DNA of 41,823 nt from Symplocastrum torsivum CPER-KK1 (lineage in GTDB: Bacteria; Cyanobacteriota; Cyanobacteriia; Cyanobacteriales; Coleofasciculaceae): the NCBI GenBank assembly GCA_019358875.1, contig JAHHIF010000066.1:1-41823 (forward strand), in the 5' to 3' direction. Below are positions 7,857 to 17,740 of the stretch, piece after piece. The notes beneath the pieces were generated by a model that was not told where the DNA came from, did no database searches, and worked only from the letters and a program-made list of their open reading frames with translations. Made by a program: the position numbers and the translations under genes. Numbering within the stretch: the first letter of the stretch is position 1; each line of letters begins with the position of its first letter.

Positions 7857-10800
7857 TCAAGCAGTTATGCTCACTGAGAAACCAAGACTTTCATCGATGT
7901 TACTTTCCTTGCTTATTAATACAGCTAGTGTTAGATCTTCCGTCCAACCCTGTACTGATACGATGGACGTTGCAATAATAAGCGCTCCCGATTTAAATAA
8001 AACCCACCGTTCTGCAACAGAACTTAAGAGAACCAATGGAACACTCTCCATTCTTCCTATTTTTTTCAAACATTCGTTGACAGCCCAAACTCGAGTAGCT
8101 GCTACATTGAAATCTTCTCCCTCTTGAGCAACATACTCTGCTAGTGAGAATCGAGTTGAACTAAGAAGGTTCTTCCACAAATCAATAGAGCGAGTTACTA
8201 CTGGCTCAATATCACAGCTAAATAGTGCTGAACCAGTAACTACTAGCGTGACATCACGCGAATGTGCTAGTGACACAACACGATTACATATAACATCTGG
8301 TTTCCCATCAGAACGCCGCCAGATGGGTACACTTGAACCAATTGCTTGCTGAATCGCACGATCGCTCCTTACTCGACGTTCAACATTTGCATCCCTATCT
8401 ACGACAACTGTTAAATCCGTTGTAGGAATTAGCTCTCGAATCCGGCGCTCCAGATAAGGGACTAAGAGCGGCTCTGGCCATACCCGTTCTGAAGCTGATT
8501 GATGAACAGCCTGCAATCGTAACCCTTCCCAAATCTCCAGCACAGTGCCATCTGCTCCAATCATTTCCAAGTCATAGATGAAGGTATCACCTACTTGCGA
8601 TCGCTCTTTGGCATATACGAAGTGGACATTAGCTGACTGCACTGCACTCGAAATCAGCCGATCCACTCCAATTGGCAAAATGGTTGCATGAGGGATACAG
8701 GCTTGGAGCGCATGAATTGCAGCATCGCGAGTCGCTGGATCGCCTAGAACAAGATCTCTTGGTAAATAGCGGCTAAACCAATTAGTTTCGGTAGCCAGTG
8801 CAATCTCAGCCAGACACTCCGTCGCTCTCAGTTTCCGGTAACCATGCAGCCGTTGAAAACGTCCGCCATGAAAGAGAATTTCACCATAGAGGTCTTGTTC
8901 AGGATTGAGCGAAACATGAGGTTTATTATCCTTAATATCAGCAAAGTGCTTGGACTGCTCACCTATCCCTGATACTTGCTTGCCAACCCAACAAATAGCT
9001 CGGAAATGATCGACCTGAAAAGCCGTTTGCTCACTTCTCAGAACAACCTCAATCTGGTTCTTCCCTCGTACCAGTGCTGCCAAACGAATTTTCAAAGGAG
9101 CACTCTCAGAAACTACAACAGGACGATTGAACTGCACATCTTCAAAAATCGGCAACTCAGTAGTTTCTAACAACGCCATTGCTACCTGAGCCATTGCCTC
9201 AAGCCCCAGGACTGCTGGAAAAACTCGCTCGCCTTGAAATACATGATCGTTTAAATAGGGATCGTTGTTGACTGACAGCTCGACATCAACAACCAGTTCC
9301 ACACCGGGGTAATAAACCCTTGGCTGCTCAAGAAATCGTAGGAACGGTAGCTCTGGCTGTTCCAACTTGAGCGTCGGTGCCTCTCCAAACCGCCCCGTTA
9401 CAACTACAGAAGTCATTGGCAAAGGCTGTGCAATCAAACGCTGCAACATTGTGATGCCAATATCAGGTGTAATTGGTGTAATGCCCTGCTGCATCAGCAC
9501 ATCAACTCGACCGAGGCGATCGCCCATGCCAACACCCGACCAAATTGACCACTCTACATTCAGACACCGACAGTTCGGATGCTCTGTCTGAAAATGCTCA
9601 ATTAGCTGAGCTAACCACTCATTTGCCAACGCATAATCCGCTTCTCCTGGTAAACCAGTACGGGCAATAATCGAACCAAAGGTAACCAAGAGCCGTAATT
9701 GCTCTGGATTCACTGCTGCCAGTACATTACGAATTCCCTGCACTTTGGGGGCTAGCGTTTTCAAGAAATCCGCTCGCTCAAGAGAACTTAGTAGCTGTGG
9801 CACATTCACCCCAGCACCATGCAGAATAGCTGCGATCGGTCCCAAAGATGCCTCAACTTTTTGAACTGCATCCCGAACTGCATCTGCATCAGTAACATCA
9901 GCCGCAACATACTGCACCTGGACACCCGCCGCCGCCATTCTCGCCAAGTTGGTGGAAAGTTCAGAATCTGTATCAGGGTGCGATCGCCCCAATAGTGCCA
10001 GCCGAACTCCTGTTTCTCGGGCTAAAGAGAGCGCACATTCGGCAGCAATTCCTTTGCCACCACCTGTCACTAACAAAACATCATCTGGTCTTAGTGAAGG
10101 TTCAATCAGTTCTTCTGGTAAGGGCAACAGACGCAGCGCTGCCTCTCGTCGCCTTCCAGAGGCATCATAATGCGCCTCAGAATATCCCACAGCCGCCCTA
10201 GCTTCTGCCAAAATCCATTCCACAGCTTGTGGATGATCCACTGGTACATTGACAACGCAAGTCGTCACCTGCGGTGCTTCTAGATAAAGGGTTCGAGCAA
10301 ATGCGGCTCCACCTCCACCCTGTTGCACCAGCACAAACCGAGCATTCTCTCGCTCTGCTAATACTGCGCGAACTCCCTCTAATAACAGCTCAATGTGAGG
10401 CATCTCCTGTAAAGACGCTGTACCAATCTCAAGTTCAGCAGGAAGACACACGACAACGCCATGACCCTCACAGTGCTTGAATGCCTCCTGCAACAGTTCT
10501 GCTAAAGGATGATCGGGGGTTGCGATCGCTCGCCAAGACCCTTGCGAACCAGCAAAACTCTGACGACGAGGTAGAGAACGCTCAACCAGTTCAACGGTAA
10601 ACGTGCGTACCCATGAATCCACCCCCAACGGTAGTCTCTCTTCAATATTGTCTGCCCGCGAACCACCAATTCGTAAGAGTTCCTCTAATGCCTGAGCCGC
10701 CTCAGCAACCGTTGCATTGGCGTAATCGGTCGGAGCAACAGGTGGTGCTAAATTGAGCGATCGAGCAGCTTCCACCACAACTTGGCTAACGGTAATTGAA

Positions 10801-13800
10801 TTGAGATGAAGATCGCCCAACAAACGATGATGATCTTCGACAGCAGAAACAGGAAGTTCTGCCCGTTGAGCAACTAACTGGCGAACTAGCTCTAAGGGTG
10901 ATTTATCAAGGTGGGAATTATCTACTAAATCTTCAACCTCTGATAAAGAATATTGAGCCGCAGGGGAAATATTTTTGAGTTGCAATCCATTTTTTAAAGC
11001 GCTAGAGTTCGCTTCTTCCATCCGATCAGGATTGGGCAACGATTTAATATCAAGCTTTAGCGCTGCTGGCTCGGACTCCTCTGGGAATTTTGGTGCTAAC
11101 TCACAGGGATTCACAAAGAATCGGGGATGCCAGTTCAGATCGAACGGTCGTGTAAATCGGTCAGCAAATAATGCTCTGTGATGAACTGGTGCTCCAAGTA
11201 CAAACGCTGCTCCAATTGCCTGTAGCAATCCTTTTAGGGAAGCACTGCTGGCATCTAGGGCGACAACTGGAACGTTCGCGAATTCAGCAGCCAGTCCACT
11301 TAGAACTCGACCCGGTCCAACTTCAAGGAAGAGATCGACTTCTTCCGCTGCCTTCGTTACGGCGTCAATAAACCTGACTGGAGCAGTAACTTGGCGACAA
11401 AGGAGCGATCGCAGATCTTCACGATCTGCAATTGGAGACCCCGTGACAGTAGAGATAACAGTACGTTGCAAAGGTTGGAACGCTTCACCAGCAAGATGTT
11501 CCGCCAGTGGCTGTGCGGCGGCGGCGACTAACGGGGAGTGAAAGGCATGGGAGACGGGTAAGTTCACCGTCTTGAAGCCCCGAGCAGCAGCCCTAGCAAC
11601 AACAGCAGCCACTCCCTCAGTTTGTCCAGAAATAACAGTCTGATGGGGTGAGTTCAGTCCCGCGATGACAACTACTTCGCCATTGAGTAATCCTGCCACC
11701 TCAGGCTCCGGGGCTTGGATACTAGCCATCGCACCCGTTGGATGCCCCAGTTCCGTCATTGCCTTTGCCCGAACAGTAGCCACTCGTAGCAATGCCGCCT
11801 CATCCAGAACACCAGCCCAGTGGAGGGCACTCAGTTCACCTAAGCTGTGTCCAACAGCGAGGCTTGCTGTAACGCCGAGCTTATCCAACACGCGCAACGC
11901 TGCCATTGAAGCTGTGACGATTGCCGGTTGCGCCACTACAGTTGCTTTGCTGTCACTCACTGTAGGGAAAGTTGCTCGCTCATACAGTTCTCGCACCAAC
12001 TCAAAACGGCGGCACCACGCTCCCCCACTGATATGTACGGGTGAACCTTGTCCGGGGAAGAGGAAACCGATACGCGGCGCAGGTATACAGTCTCCAAGAA
12101 ACACGCCTTTTCGACTGTCTAGCTGAGTTGTTACTCCATCTACAAGCCATGACCTCAGTAGTTCCAAGCAGCTTGTTAACTCCCTTGGACTGCTTGCCAC
12201 GAGCGCTGCCCGTACAGGCACGGAACTTTTCGGGGTTCTTTCCAACTGGGCAGCCAGGTCAATCACCTCTGCCCTAGACAATCTGGGAGCTAGCGTCAGC
12301 AGATGTTCCACCTGCCGCCGCAGTTCGTCTCTATCCTGGGCACCGAGCAGAAGTAACTCAGCATCCTGGGCTGAAGTCAGCAGAACACGCTCTTGGGAAC
12401 TGAGGGTCTGGCGTCGCTCAGCAGCAATCCCTTCCAGTACGACATGCGTGTTGATTCCCCCAAATCCCATAGCGCTGGCACCAGCACGAAGTGGCAAGTC
12501 AGCTGGCCAACTCTGACCTTCGCTCAGCACTCGCAGGGCAGGTTTTTCACTGGTCAATTCTGGGTGGGGCTGTTCGCAACCCGTCGTCGGTGGCAAGATT
12601 TGAGTGTAGAGAGCCATCGTCGCCTTAATCAGCCCAGCCACTCCAGCCGCTGCTTTGGTATGACCGATATTCGCTTTGATAGAGCCGATGACGGCGGGGG
12701 GGGCTACCGATGCTACTTCCCGACGAGCGCGAGATAGGGCTTGAAGTTCGGTGGTATCGCCAACGCTGGTGCCAGTGCCGTGTCCTTCAAAGTAACTAAC
12801 GGTTTCAATACTGAAACCAGCCCGACGATAGGCATGGTGCAACGCTAAGAGTTGACCTTCAACTTCAGGGCGGGTAATCCCACCACTGCCATCCGATGAG
12901 ATGCCCCAACCGCGAAGGGTTGCATAAATGCGGTGCTGCTGGGCTACGGCATCCTCATATCGCATTAACACCACAAATCCACAGCCCTCACCTGGCCAGA
13001 AGCCAGCCGAACGAGCGTCATAGACTCGCATCTCTTCAGATGCCAGTGCACCTGCTTTGGCAAACCCTACCAGCTCAAATGGGTCTAGGCTCAAATCCAC
13101 GCCGCCCGCCAAGGCTACATCAAGATCTCCTGCAACAAGCGCGTTCGCCGCATTGGCAACAGCTAAAAGTGAAGAGCTACAGGCACCGTCAAGGGTATAG
13201 CCGCCTCCCTTAAGATTGAAATGATTGCAGATACGTCCGGCAATGGTGTTGGACAAGTTACCGGCAAGGGTTTCTTCGCCAATTGGAGAGAAGGGGGCTT
13301 TGTATTGTGCTTCTAGATTTTTTAGGAATGTAAGAGTATGCTCTGGCGACCAGCCTTCTTGCATCAGTGAAGCTTCGACGACTCGACGCACATAGGGCCA
13401 ACGCAGCCGCATCGTATTCACTCTGGAGAATTCTCCAGTCAGTGTGTTGCCCAGCAAAACTCCAGTCGCATCACGGGGTAGGTTTTCCCCCTCAGAAAAT
13501 CCCGCATCCGCCAAAGCTTGGGCAGCAACATCTAACGCCAGCCAGTGAACCCAGTCAGCGGAGCGAAACGTGCTGCCAGCGACTCGGAAACTAACGCGGT
13601 CGAACTCGTAGCCCTCAATGAGTGCTGCTTCAGCAGAGTAGGTGCAATCAGGAATACTTCGGTCAGCAGATAGATAGTCTGCCAAATTGAGGCGTTCCGC
13701 TGGTAGTTGCCTGAACGCCCGACGCTGGGCGAGTGCGTTTTCCCACAGCTCAATGGGTGAGCGAGCATCTGGATAGCAGCAAGCCATGCCAACAATAGCG

Positions 13801-13814
13801 ATCGCAGGTATCAT
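7857..13814 (-). CDS. pksE: Iterative enediyne polyketide synthase (PKSE): KS-AT-ACP-KR-DH-PPTase
   Basis: A 1985-residue iterative type I synthase with the architecture and length of enediyne PKSs, which build a C15/C16 polyene bound to their own ACP. KS (about 1-460) has Cys212 in DGACSSSL, His345 in EGHGTGTS and His385 in NIGHTKAAAG. AT (about 570-890) has Ser657 in GHSLGE and His759. ACP (about 975-1045) carries the phosphopantetheine Ser1006 in LHLNSI. KR (about 1065-1470) has a TGGGKGIA nucleotide loop near 1250 and Tyr1394. DH (about 1500-1780) has His1524 in NDHVFQGERVFPAV. The C-terminal PPTase (about 1800-1985) shows GKP, VSLAHS, CDIEP (1867-1871) and RVWAVNECLKK. Only three bases separate it from unbU. 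Several HIP1 sites lie inside. Confidence 0.96.
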   Translation of the reverse strand: MIPAIAIVGMACCYPDARSPIELWENALAQRRAFRQLPAERLNLADYLSADRSIPDCTYSAEAALIEGYEFDRVSFRVAGSTFRSADWVHWLALDVAAQALADAGFSEGENLPRDATGVLLGNTLTGEFSRVNTMRLRWPYVRRVVEASLMQEGWSPEHTLTFLKNLEAQYKAPFSPIGEETLAGNLSNTIAGRICNHFNLKGGGYTLDGACSSSLLAVANAANALVAGDLDVALAGGVDLSLDPFELVGFAKAGALASEEMRVYDARSAGFWPGEGCGFVVLMRYEDAVAQQHRIYATLRGWGISSDGSGGITRPEVEGQLLALHHAYRRAGFSIETVSYFEGHGTGTSVGDTTELQALSRARREVASVAPPAVIGSIKANIGHTKAAAGVAGLIKATMALYTQILPPTTGCEQPHPELTSEKPALRVLSEGQSWPADLPLRAGASAMGFGGINTHVVLEGIAAERRQTLSSQERVLLTSAQDAELLLLGAQDRDELRRQVEHLLTLAPRLSRAEVIDLAAQLERTPKSSVPVRAALVASSPRELTSCLELLRSWLVDGVTTQLDSRKGVFLGDCIPAPRIGFLFPGQGSPVHISGGAWCRRFELVRELYERATFPTVSDSKATVVAQPAIVTASMAALRVLDKLGVTASLAVGHSLGELSALHWAGVLDEAALLRVATVRAKAMTELGHPTGAMASIQAPEPEVAGLLNGEVVVIAGLNSPHQTVISGQTEGVAAVVARAAARGFKTVNLPVSHAFHSPLVAAAAQPLAEHLAGEAFQPLQRTVISTVTGSPIADREDLRSLLCRQVTAPVRFIDAVTKAAEEVDLFLEVGPGRVLSGLAAEFANVPVVALDASSASLKGLLQAIGAAFVLGAPVHHRALFADRFTRPFDLNWHPRFFVNPCELAPKFPEESEPAALKLDIKSLPNPDRMEEANSSALKNGLQLKNISPAAQYSLSEVEDLVDNSHLDKSPLELVRQLVAQRAELPVSAVEDHHRLLGDLHLNSITVSQVVVEAARSLNLAPPVAPTDYANATVAEAAQALEELLRIGGSRADNIEERLPLGVDSWVRTFTVELVERSLPRRQSFAGSQGSWRAIATPDHPLAELLQEAFKHCEGHGVVVCLPAELEIGTASLQEMPHIELLLEGVRAVLAERENARFVLVQQGGGGAAFARTLYLEAPQVTTCVVNVPVDHPQAVEWILAEARAAVGYSEAHYDASGRRREAALRLLPLPEELIEPSLRPDDVLLVTGGGKGIAAECALSLARETGVRLALLGRSHPDTDSELSTNLARMAAAGVQVQYVAADVTDADAVRDAVQKVEASLGPIAAILHGAGVNVPQLLSSLERADFLKTLAPKVQGIRNVLAAVNPEQLRLLVTFGSIIARTGLPGEADYALANEWLAQLIEHFQTEHPNCRCLNVEWSIWSGVGMGDRLGRVDVLMQQGITPITPDIGITMLQRLIAQPLPMTSVVVTGRFGEAPTLKLEQPELPFLRFLEQPRVYYPGVELVVDVELSVNNDPYLNDHVFQGERVFPAVLGLEAMAQVAMALLETTELPIFEDVQFNRPVVVSESAPLKIRLAALVRGKNQIEVVLRSEQTAFQVDHFRAICWVGKQVSGIGEQSKHFADIKDNKPHVSLNPEQDLYGEILFHGGRFQRLHGYRKLRATECLAEIALATETNWFSRYLPRDLVLGDPATRDAAIHALQACIPHATILPIGVDRLISSAVQSANVHFVYAKERSQVGDTFIYDLEMIGADGTVLEIWEGLRLQAVHQSASERVWPEPLLVPYLERRIRELIPTTDLTVVVDRDANVERRVRSDRAIQQAIGSSVPIWRRSDGKPDVICNRVVSLAHSRDVTLVVTGSALFSCDIEPVVTRSIDLWKNLLSSTRFSLAEYVAQEGEDFNVAATRVWAVNECLKKIGRMESVPLVLLSSVAERWVLFKSGALIIATSIVSVQGWTEDLTLAVLISKESNIDESLGFSVSITA

Positions 13815-13817
13815 CGC

Positions 13818-14744
13818 TCACACTTCCCCGACTACTGTGGATGCTGGCACCAGAACCTTCGTGCGTGCCATGTTGGTAGCCAATGCTTGGGCATAAAAAA
13901 CCAGTCCCCGCAAGGTGCAGACTAGTGTGAGAGCGAAGAAAAACCCAAATACGATGTGGCTGACCATCAGTAACCCATAAACCGCTGCAACTGACGCTCC
14001 AAATATCACTTGGTTTAGCGGTTTACTGGGCGTTGTGCCTGGATCTGTCACCATATAAAAGGTGAACAAGAGAAATGCCACACCCGTCATTGGCACGAAT
14101 CCAGCAACGATTGGCATCCCAAACACTAAGCTTCTTAATAAGGCTTGTACAGCGAATCCGCCTAACCAAGCGGCTATAAGGGGAAGTCGATGGGTGAAGC
14201 GAGCGTTCAAGAAGGTTCCAGAAACGATCAGCAGTCCGGGCAGAATCCAATCGCCTATACCGCTGAGATTTTCAGTGAATTGATAAGGGGGAGCAATACC
14301 CACCCAGGGAAAGAGCAGGAGAGTAATCGTGATGCCCAAGTTAGAAGGGTTCAAGAAGTGCCGCGTGCTATTGCCAACTGGCGCACGAACGATCGCTTTC
14401 GAGCCGATGGCGACGGCAGTGGCAAAAGCGATTAGTAACAGACGATCATTCGCGTAAAGCAGCATAGCGATCGCCAAACCTGTAATGTGGGCGGATAGCA
14501 GGAAGTCAACAAGCTGCCCGAAACTACCGACGAAGCCAGGTGTACGTTGATTAACCCAAGCGTCAACCCATTCAAGTAGTATCTCCAGGCTGTAGGCAGT
14601 AACCAGAGCAACTAAAGGCTGCGCCCAGGATTGCTCAAAGCCCAAGATGGTGTGTCCCAAAATGTTCAAGAGACTAATCGCTACAGCGAAGCGTCGCAAC
14701 CCTGCAAGGCGGTTCGTTCTATCCCAGTTGCTATCTATGACCAT
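13818..14744 (-). CDS. unbU: Enediyne biosynthesis membrane protein UnbU (E5), RnfD-like
   Basis: Integral membrane protein of about 308 residues with nine or so hydrophobic segments, matching the UnbU/E5 family found beside nearly all enediyne synthases. Conserved stretches resemble RnfD/NqrB subunits of ion-pumping redox complexes: NPSNLGITITLLLFPWVG and TDPGTTPSKPLNQ. The exact role is unknown; the family is thought to act with E3 and E4 in maturing or exporting the polyene. The start is placed at the ATG at 14744, with AGGTG a few bases upstream; a TTG immediately before it would add one residue. The gene is coupled to unbV (stop ends at 14748) and to pksE (three-base gap). Confidence 0.9.
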   Translation of the reverse strand: MVIDSNWDRTNRLAGLRRFAVAISLLNILGHTILGFEQSWAQPLVALVTAYSLEILLEWVDAWVNQRTPGFVGSFGQLVDFLLSAHITGLAIAMLLYANDRLLLIAFATAVAIGSKAIVRAPVGNSTRHFLNPSNLGITITLLLFPWVGIAPPYQFTENLSGIGDWILPGLLIVSGTFLNARFTHRLPLIAAWLGGFAVQALLRSLVFGMPIVAGFVPMTGVAFLLFTFYMVTDPGTTPSKPLNQVIFGASVAAVYGLLMVSHIVFGFFFALTLVCTLRGLVFYAQALATNMARTKVLVPASTVVGEV

Positions 14745-14747
14745 CAA

Positions 14748-16787
14748 TCACACCTGTCCTTTTGCTGAAGATGTTCTCGGCTCTGTTGCTAGGCTGGAGC
14801 CAACAGCGTTTGTGTCAAGCAGCACCGTGTGCCAACCCGGCGTTAATTGCAACGTTTCCTGATGCACCTGACCTTCCAAATCTCGCCAATGCAGCTCAAC
14901 TGGCATCTGAATATCGCGCTCAAGCTGACCTAGCCCGAAGTGGAGGTCAGGACTGCGGGCTCCGGAATGACCGTTGCCGCCATCCACCTGGGCTACCAGT
15001 CGTCGCCCATCTGGAAGGTAGACCGTTGCCGTAGCTCCAATCGCAGGTCGTCCTAGTGTCTCAGTCCCCGGATGACCAGGACGAAAACTAGTTCCTGACA
15101 ACTGTTGTGAGTGAAGTGGCAGCAGCAGATGGAGTCCTAAAAAGGTGCCAGCCTGGGGACTCTCATTGCGATACAAATAGGAAGGCTCCCACTGGTTCGC
15201 TACGGCGAAATCTAAATCGCCATCACCATCTACGTCAGCTGTGGCAATCCCACGAGTAACTTGGGGTTTGTCAAGCCCCAGTTCCTTGGCAAGGTCGTAA
15301 TACCGTCCATTAGAGGCACGCACAAAAAACGGGTTATGCTGATGGCCGCTCAAGTCGTCACCGGGTTGGAAACGCGGCCAGACACCTGGTAGCTTCAGAA
15401 GTTCATCATTGCCCATCGCCAGTTCGTGTAACTCTGGCCAGCGGTTGACAGTGCCTTTGGCGAAGCCTGTTGCCTGTAGCGCCTCAAGACCTCCGTCGTT
15501 ATCAAAATCACCAAACTTTGTTTCCCAACCCCATCCACTTCGGGATAAGCCCAAGGGTTCGCTGCGATCGATATAGGGGGCAACACCTTTACTCATGCGA
15601 TCGAGTTCGCCTGTGCTGACAAAGAGAAAGTGACTTTCTTCTAGGGCGTATTCAGCAGCAATGTTACTCACATAAATGTCGAGCAATCCATCCTCGTTTA
15701 CGTCCCCGAAGTCCACCCCCATGCCTTTGAATCCATCATGACCCAGCACTTTGGAATTGGGGGTAGTCAGTGTTTTCTTACCTTCTAGAAGCGCAAACTG
15801 GAGTTCCCCTGGTTTTGAGCGATTGTGCAGTAGTCGGTCGGGTCCAAAATCATTAGCAAAATAGATTTCAGGGAGGAGGTCGCCGTCAAGATCCGCCGTT
15901 CCCACAGCTAGCGTCCAACCGCGAGCAACAGACTCGTCTAAAACCCCCTTAGCCTCTTGGAACCGCACTGTCGGTTCTGCCCCTATCGTTGCCCCTGCCC
16001 ACAGCATCAGCCGATTATGCCCACCGTTGTAGGCTCGGGTCATCGAATGCTGCATGGACTCTACGCCAGTGGCATTAACGTTGAGAATTTCAGCATCATC
16101 CTGAAAGTAGTTGCCGACAATTAAGTCAGGGTGTCCGTCACCATCCAAGTCTGCAAACGTAGCGGCATTGGTGTACCATCGCTGTTGCTTTGGTACTATC
16201 TCTCGCTGTACATAAATGTTGCTGTTGAGAGTAGAAACATCTCGGCTGGTTGTCTCTACCGTGTTTGCTTCTGCCTGAGCATGGAGAAAGGCAATGGGGG
16301 TGCGTCCCCAATAGTAGACAAGGATGTCCATCAGCCCATCTTCATTTAAGTCTCCAGGCAGGCAACCCATTGGTGCCATTGTGGCTGGATTGTAGGAGAG
16401 AGCAGTTGGCTCTAGCTTGAAGGGTTGATAACGGTTAGTCGTTCCCGGCACCGACGCTACAATGACTCGATCGGTTCGTGTGTCTACATAGCAAACATCG
16501 TTGGATAATCCATCTCCGTCGAGATCGTTCAGCGCTACGGAGGCACCGACGGAGGAAATCCAGGCTGAGTGACGCTCCAGACTTGGGTGAACCGCTCGCA
16601 CAAATCGGGGCGATTGTCCCTTTAACTCAGGCAACGGCAAGCTTGAGAAGTCAAAGCGGTCTGCGATCGCAGCTTGTTCGGTAGCCGACAAGGCGGGAAG
16701 GCGGGTAAACCCGAATAACCCTAAAATTACAGCGATCGCTAGCAGCCGCTTGACATGCTGCTGGATGAAACCTGCCAAGATACTCAT
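14748..16787 (-). CDS. unbV: Secreted FG-GAP/UnbV-ASPIC protein (UnbV, E3)
   Basis: A 679-residue exported protein. The N-terminus has a positively charged start, a hydrophobic core (about 14-30) and a likely cleavage site after LPALSA (about 35). The body carries at least seven FG-GAP/VCBS-type calcium-binding repeats with DxDxDG-like loops (DLDGDG, DLNEDG, DLDGDG, DLDGD, DVNEDG, DFDNDG, DVDGDG), suggesting a beta-propeller. The C-terminal part is the UnbV_ASPIC domain, with HFGLG near its end. This matches UnbV/E3 of enediyne warhead cassettes, probably extracytoplasmic. The ATG overlaps the unbL stop codon by four bases (ATGA), so translation is coupled. The family's function is not established. 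Confidence 0.93.
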   Translation of the reverse strand: MSILAGFIQQHVKRLLAIAVILGLFGFTRLPALSATEQAAIADRFDFSSLPLPELKGQSPRFVRAVHPSLERHSAWISSVGASVALNDLDGDGLSNDVCYVDTRTDRVIVASVPGTTNRYQPFKLEPTALSYNPATMAPMGCLPGDLNEDGLMDILVYYWGRTPIAFLHAQAEANTVETTSRDVSTLNSNIYVQREIVPKQQRWYTNAATFADLDGDGHPDLIVGNYFQDDAEILNVNATGVESMQHSMTRAYNGGHNRLMLWAGATIGAEPTVRFQEAKGVLDESVARGWTLAVGTADLDGDLLPEIYFANDFGPDRLLHNRSKPGELQFALLEGKKTLTTPNSKVLGHDGFKGMGVDFGDVNEDGLLDIYVSNIAAEYALEESHFLFVSTGELDRMSKGVAPYIDRSEPLGLSRSGWGWETKFGDFDNDGGLEALQATGFAKGTVNRWPELHELAMGNDELLKLPGVWPRFQPGDDLSGHQHNPFFVRASNGRYYDLAKELGLDKPQVTRGIATADVDGDGDLDFAVANQWEPSYLYRNESPQAGTFLGLHLLLPLHSQQLSGTSFRPGHPGTETLGRPAIGATATVYLPDGRRLVAQVDGGNGHSGARSPDLHFGLGQLERDIQMPVELHWRDLEGQVHQETLQLTPGWHTVLLDTNAVGSSLATEPRTSSAKGQV

Positions 16788-17740
16788 GCTTTGACCCCCT
16801 CAGCTAAGAATTGATTCTGAATGCGCTGACGCCAGAGTTCGTAGGTCGGCAAAGCTCCGTTAGTCGGTAGCTCCTTCAGAGCCATGTCTGTAATCTCAGC
16901 GGCTGCTTCAGCCGACATTCCGCACAGAACCTGGCACGCCAACTCGGTGTGAACAGCTGGGTTGCCAGCCCTAGACCGTGCCTTCGCAGCAAACGCCGCT
17001 CCTTGAGCTAGCTGAGGCAAGTAAGACTTAGCGGCTGTCCGCAAAGCGTCTATGTCTGAACGCTCCACACCACCGGCATAAGCACAGGCGAGACCGATGC
17101 CACTCCAAAGGTCAGCCTGACGCGATGGGCAAAAAGCGGCGATCGTAACCGGGATGTGATTGACATCAGCACCGTTGACAAACCACAGACTGCGCCCCAA
17201 CCCTTGGTCAAAGACACGGCGGGCGTAATCAGAAACTCCTGTGGGGATAGCCTGCTGCTCCACATAGCGTGAAGCGTGGAAATACCCCTCGTGGAAGCCA
17301 TAGCCATCAACTGATAACCAACCCAGTAAGGAGTCCAGTTTTGCTAAAGATGGCTCGATGCGCTGACGCATCCGTGCCAGCATCCAACCCACACCCACAT
17401 GTACCATGTAGGCATGAGCAGCCCCAGCGTCTGCCAAGAAAACCTGCACCCGATTCCGATTCCAGGGTGTTAGGTAATCCAACAGGGCAAGACCCATTGC
17501 TGCTCCCTCGAAGGCAAATCCACGTAGTTCAGGAGCAACTGCATTTAGCTCAGTGATAAGGGCTTGAGGCTCATCGTTTTCGATGGCTGCTGCATGATAG
17601 CCATATAAAAAGGTGTAACCAATCTGCTCTAGGCGCTGCTGCGCTTCGACATTATTTCTCCGAAACCCTCGTCGAGCAAAGGTTGCTTCTTCGAGAGATA
17701 TGCCAAAAGCTAGCTGGCGCAGCCGTTTTAGAGAAACCAT
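16784..17740 (-). CDS. unbL: Enediyne biosynthesis protein UnbL (E4), DUF1702
   Basis: A 318-residue soluble protein of the DUF1702 family, known as UnbL/E4 in enediyne clusters. Typical stretches include GFRRNNVEAQQRLEQIG near the N-terminus, LRGFAFEGAAMGLALLD around 73-89, DGYGFHEGYFHASRY in the middle, and VFDQGLGRSLWFVNGADV, followed by an Ala-rich C-terminal half. The biochemical role is unknown, though the family is nearly always next to pksE. The start ATG has AAGGGAAG about 8 bases upstream. It is the first gene of the core unit unbL-unbV-unbU-pksE, so the 644 bases upstream should hold the promoter of the core operon. Confidence 0.92.
   Translation of the reverse strand: MVSLKRLRQLAFGISLEEATFARRGFRRNNVEAQQRLEQIGYTFLYGYHAAAIENDEPQALITELNAVAPELRGFAFEGAAMGLALLDYLTPWNRNRVQVFLADAGAAHAYMVHVGVGWMLARMRQRIEPSLAKLDSLLGWLSVDGYGFHEGYFHASRYVEQQAIPTGVSDYARRVFDQGLGRSLWFVNGADVNHIPVTIAAFCPSRQADLWSGIGLACAYAGGVERSDIDALRTAAKSYLPQLAQGAAFAAKARSRAGNPAVHTELACQVLCGMSAEAAAEITDMALKELPTNGALPTYELWRQRIQNQFLAEGVKA

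Noticed and set aside
7804..8127. 107-aa plus-strand frame at the 3' end of pksE
   Set aside because: Lies almost wholly antisense to the PPTase domain of pksE, with no ribosome site or motif; a shadow of the real gene.
11665..12126. 153-aa plus-strand frame inside pksE
   Set aside because: Antisense to the acyltransferase domain, whose catalytic motifs are intact; no independent support.
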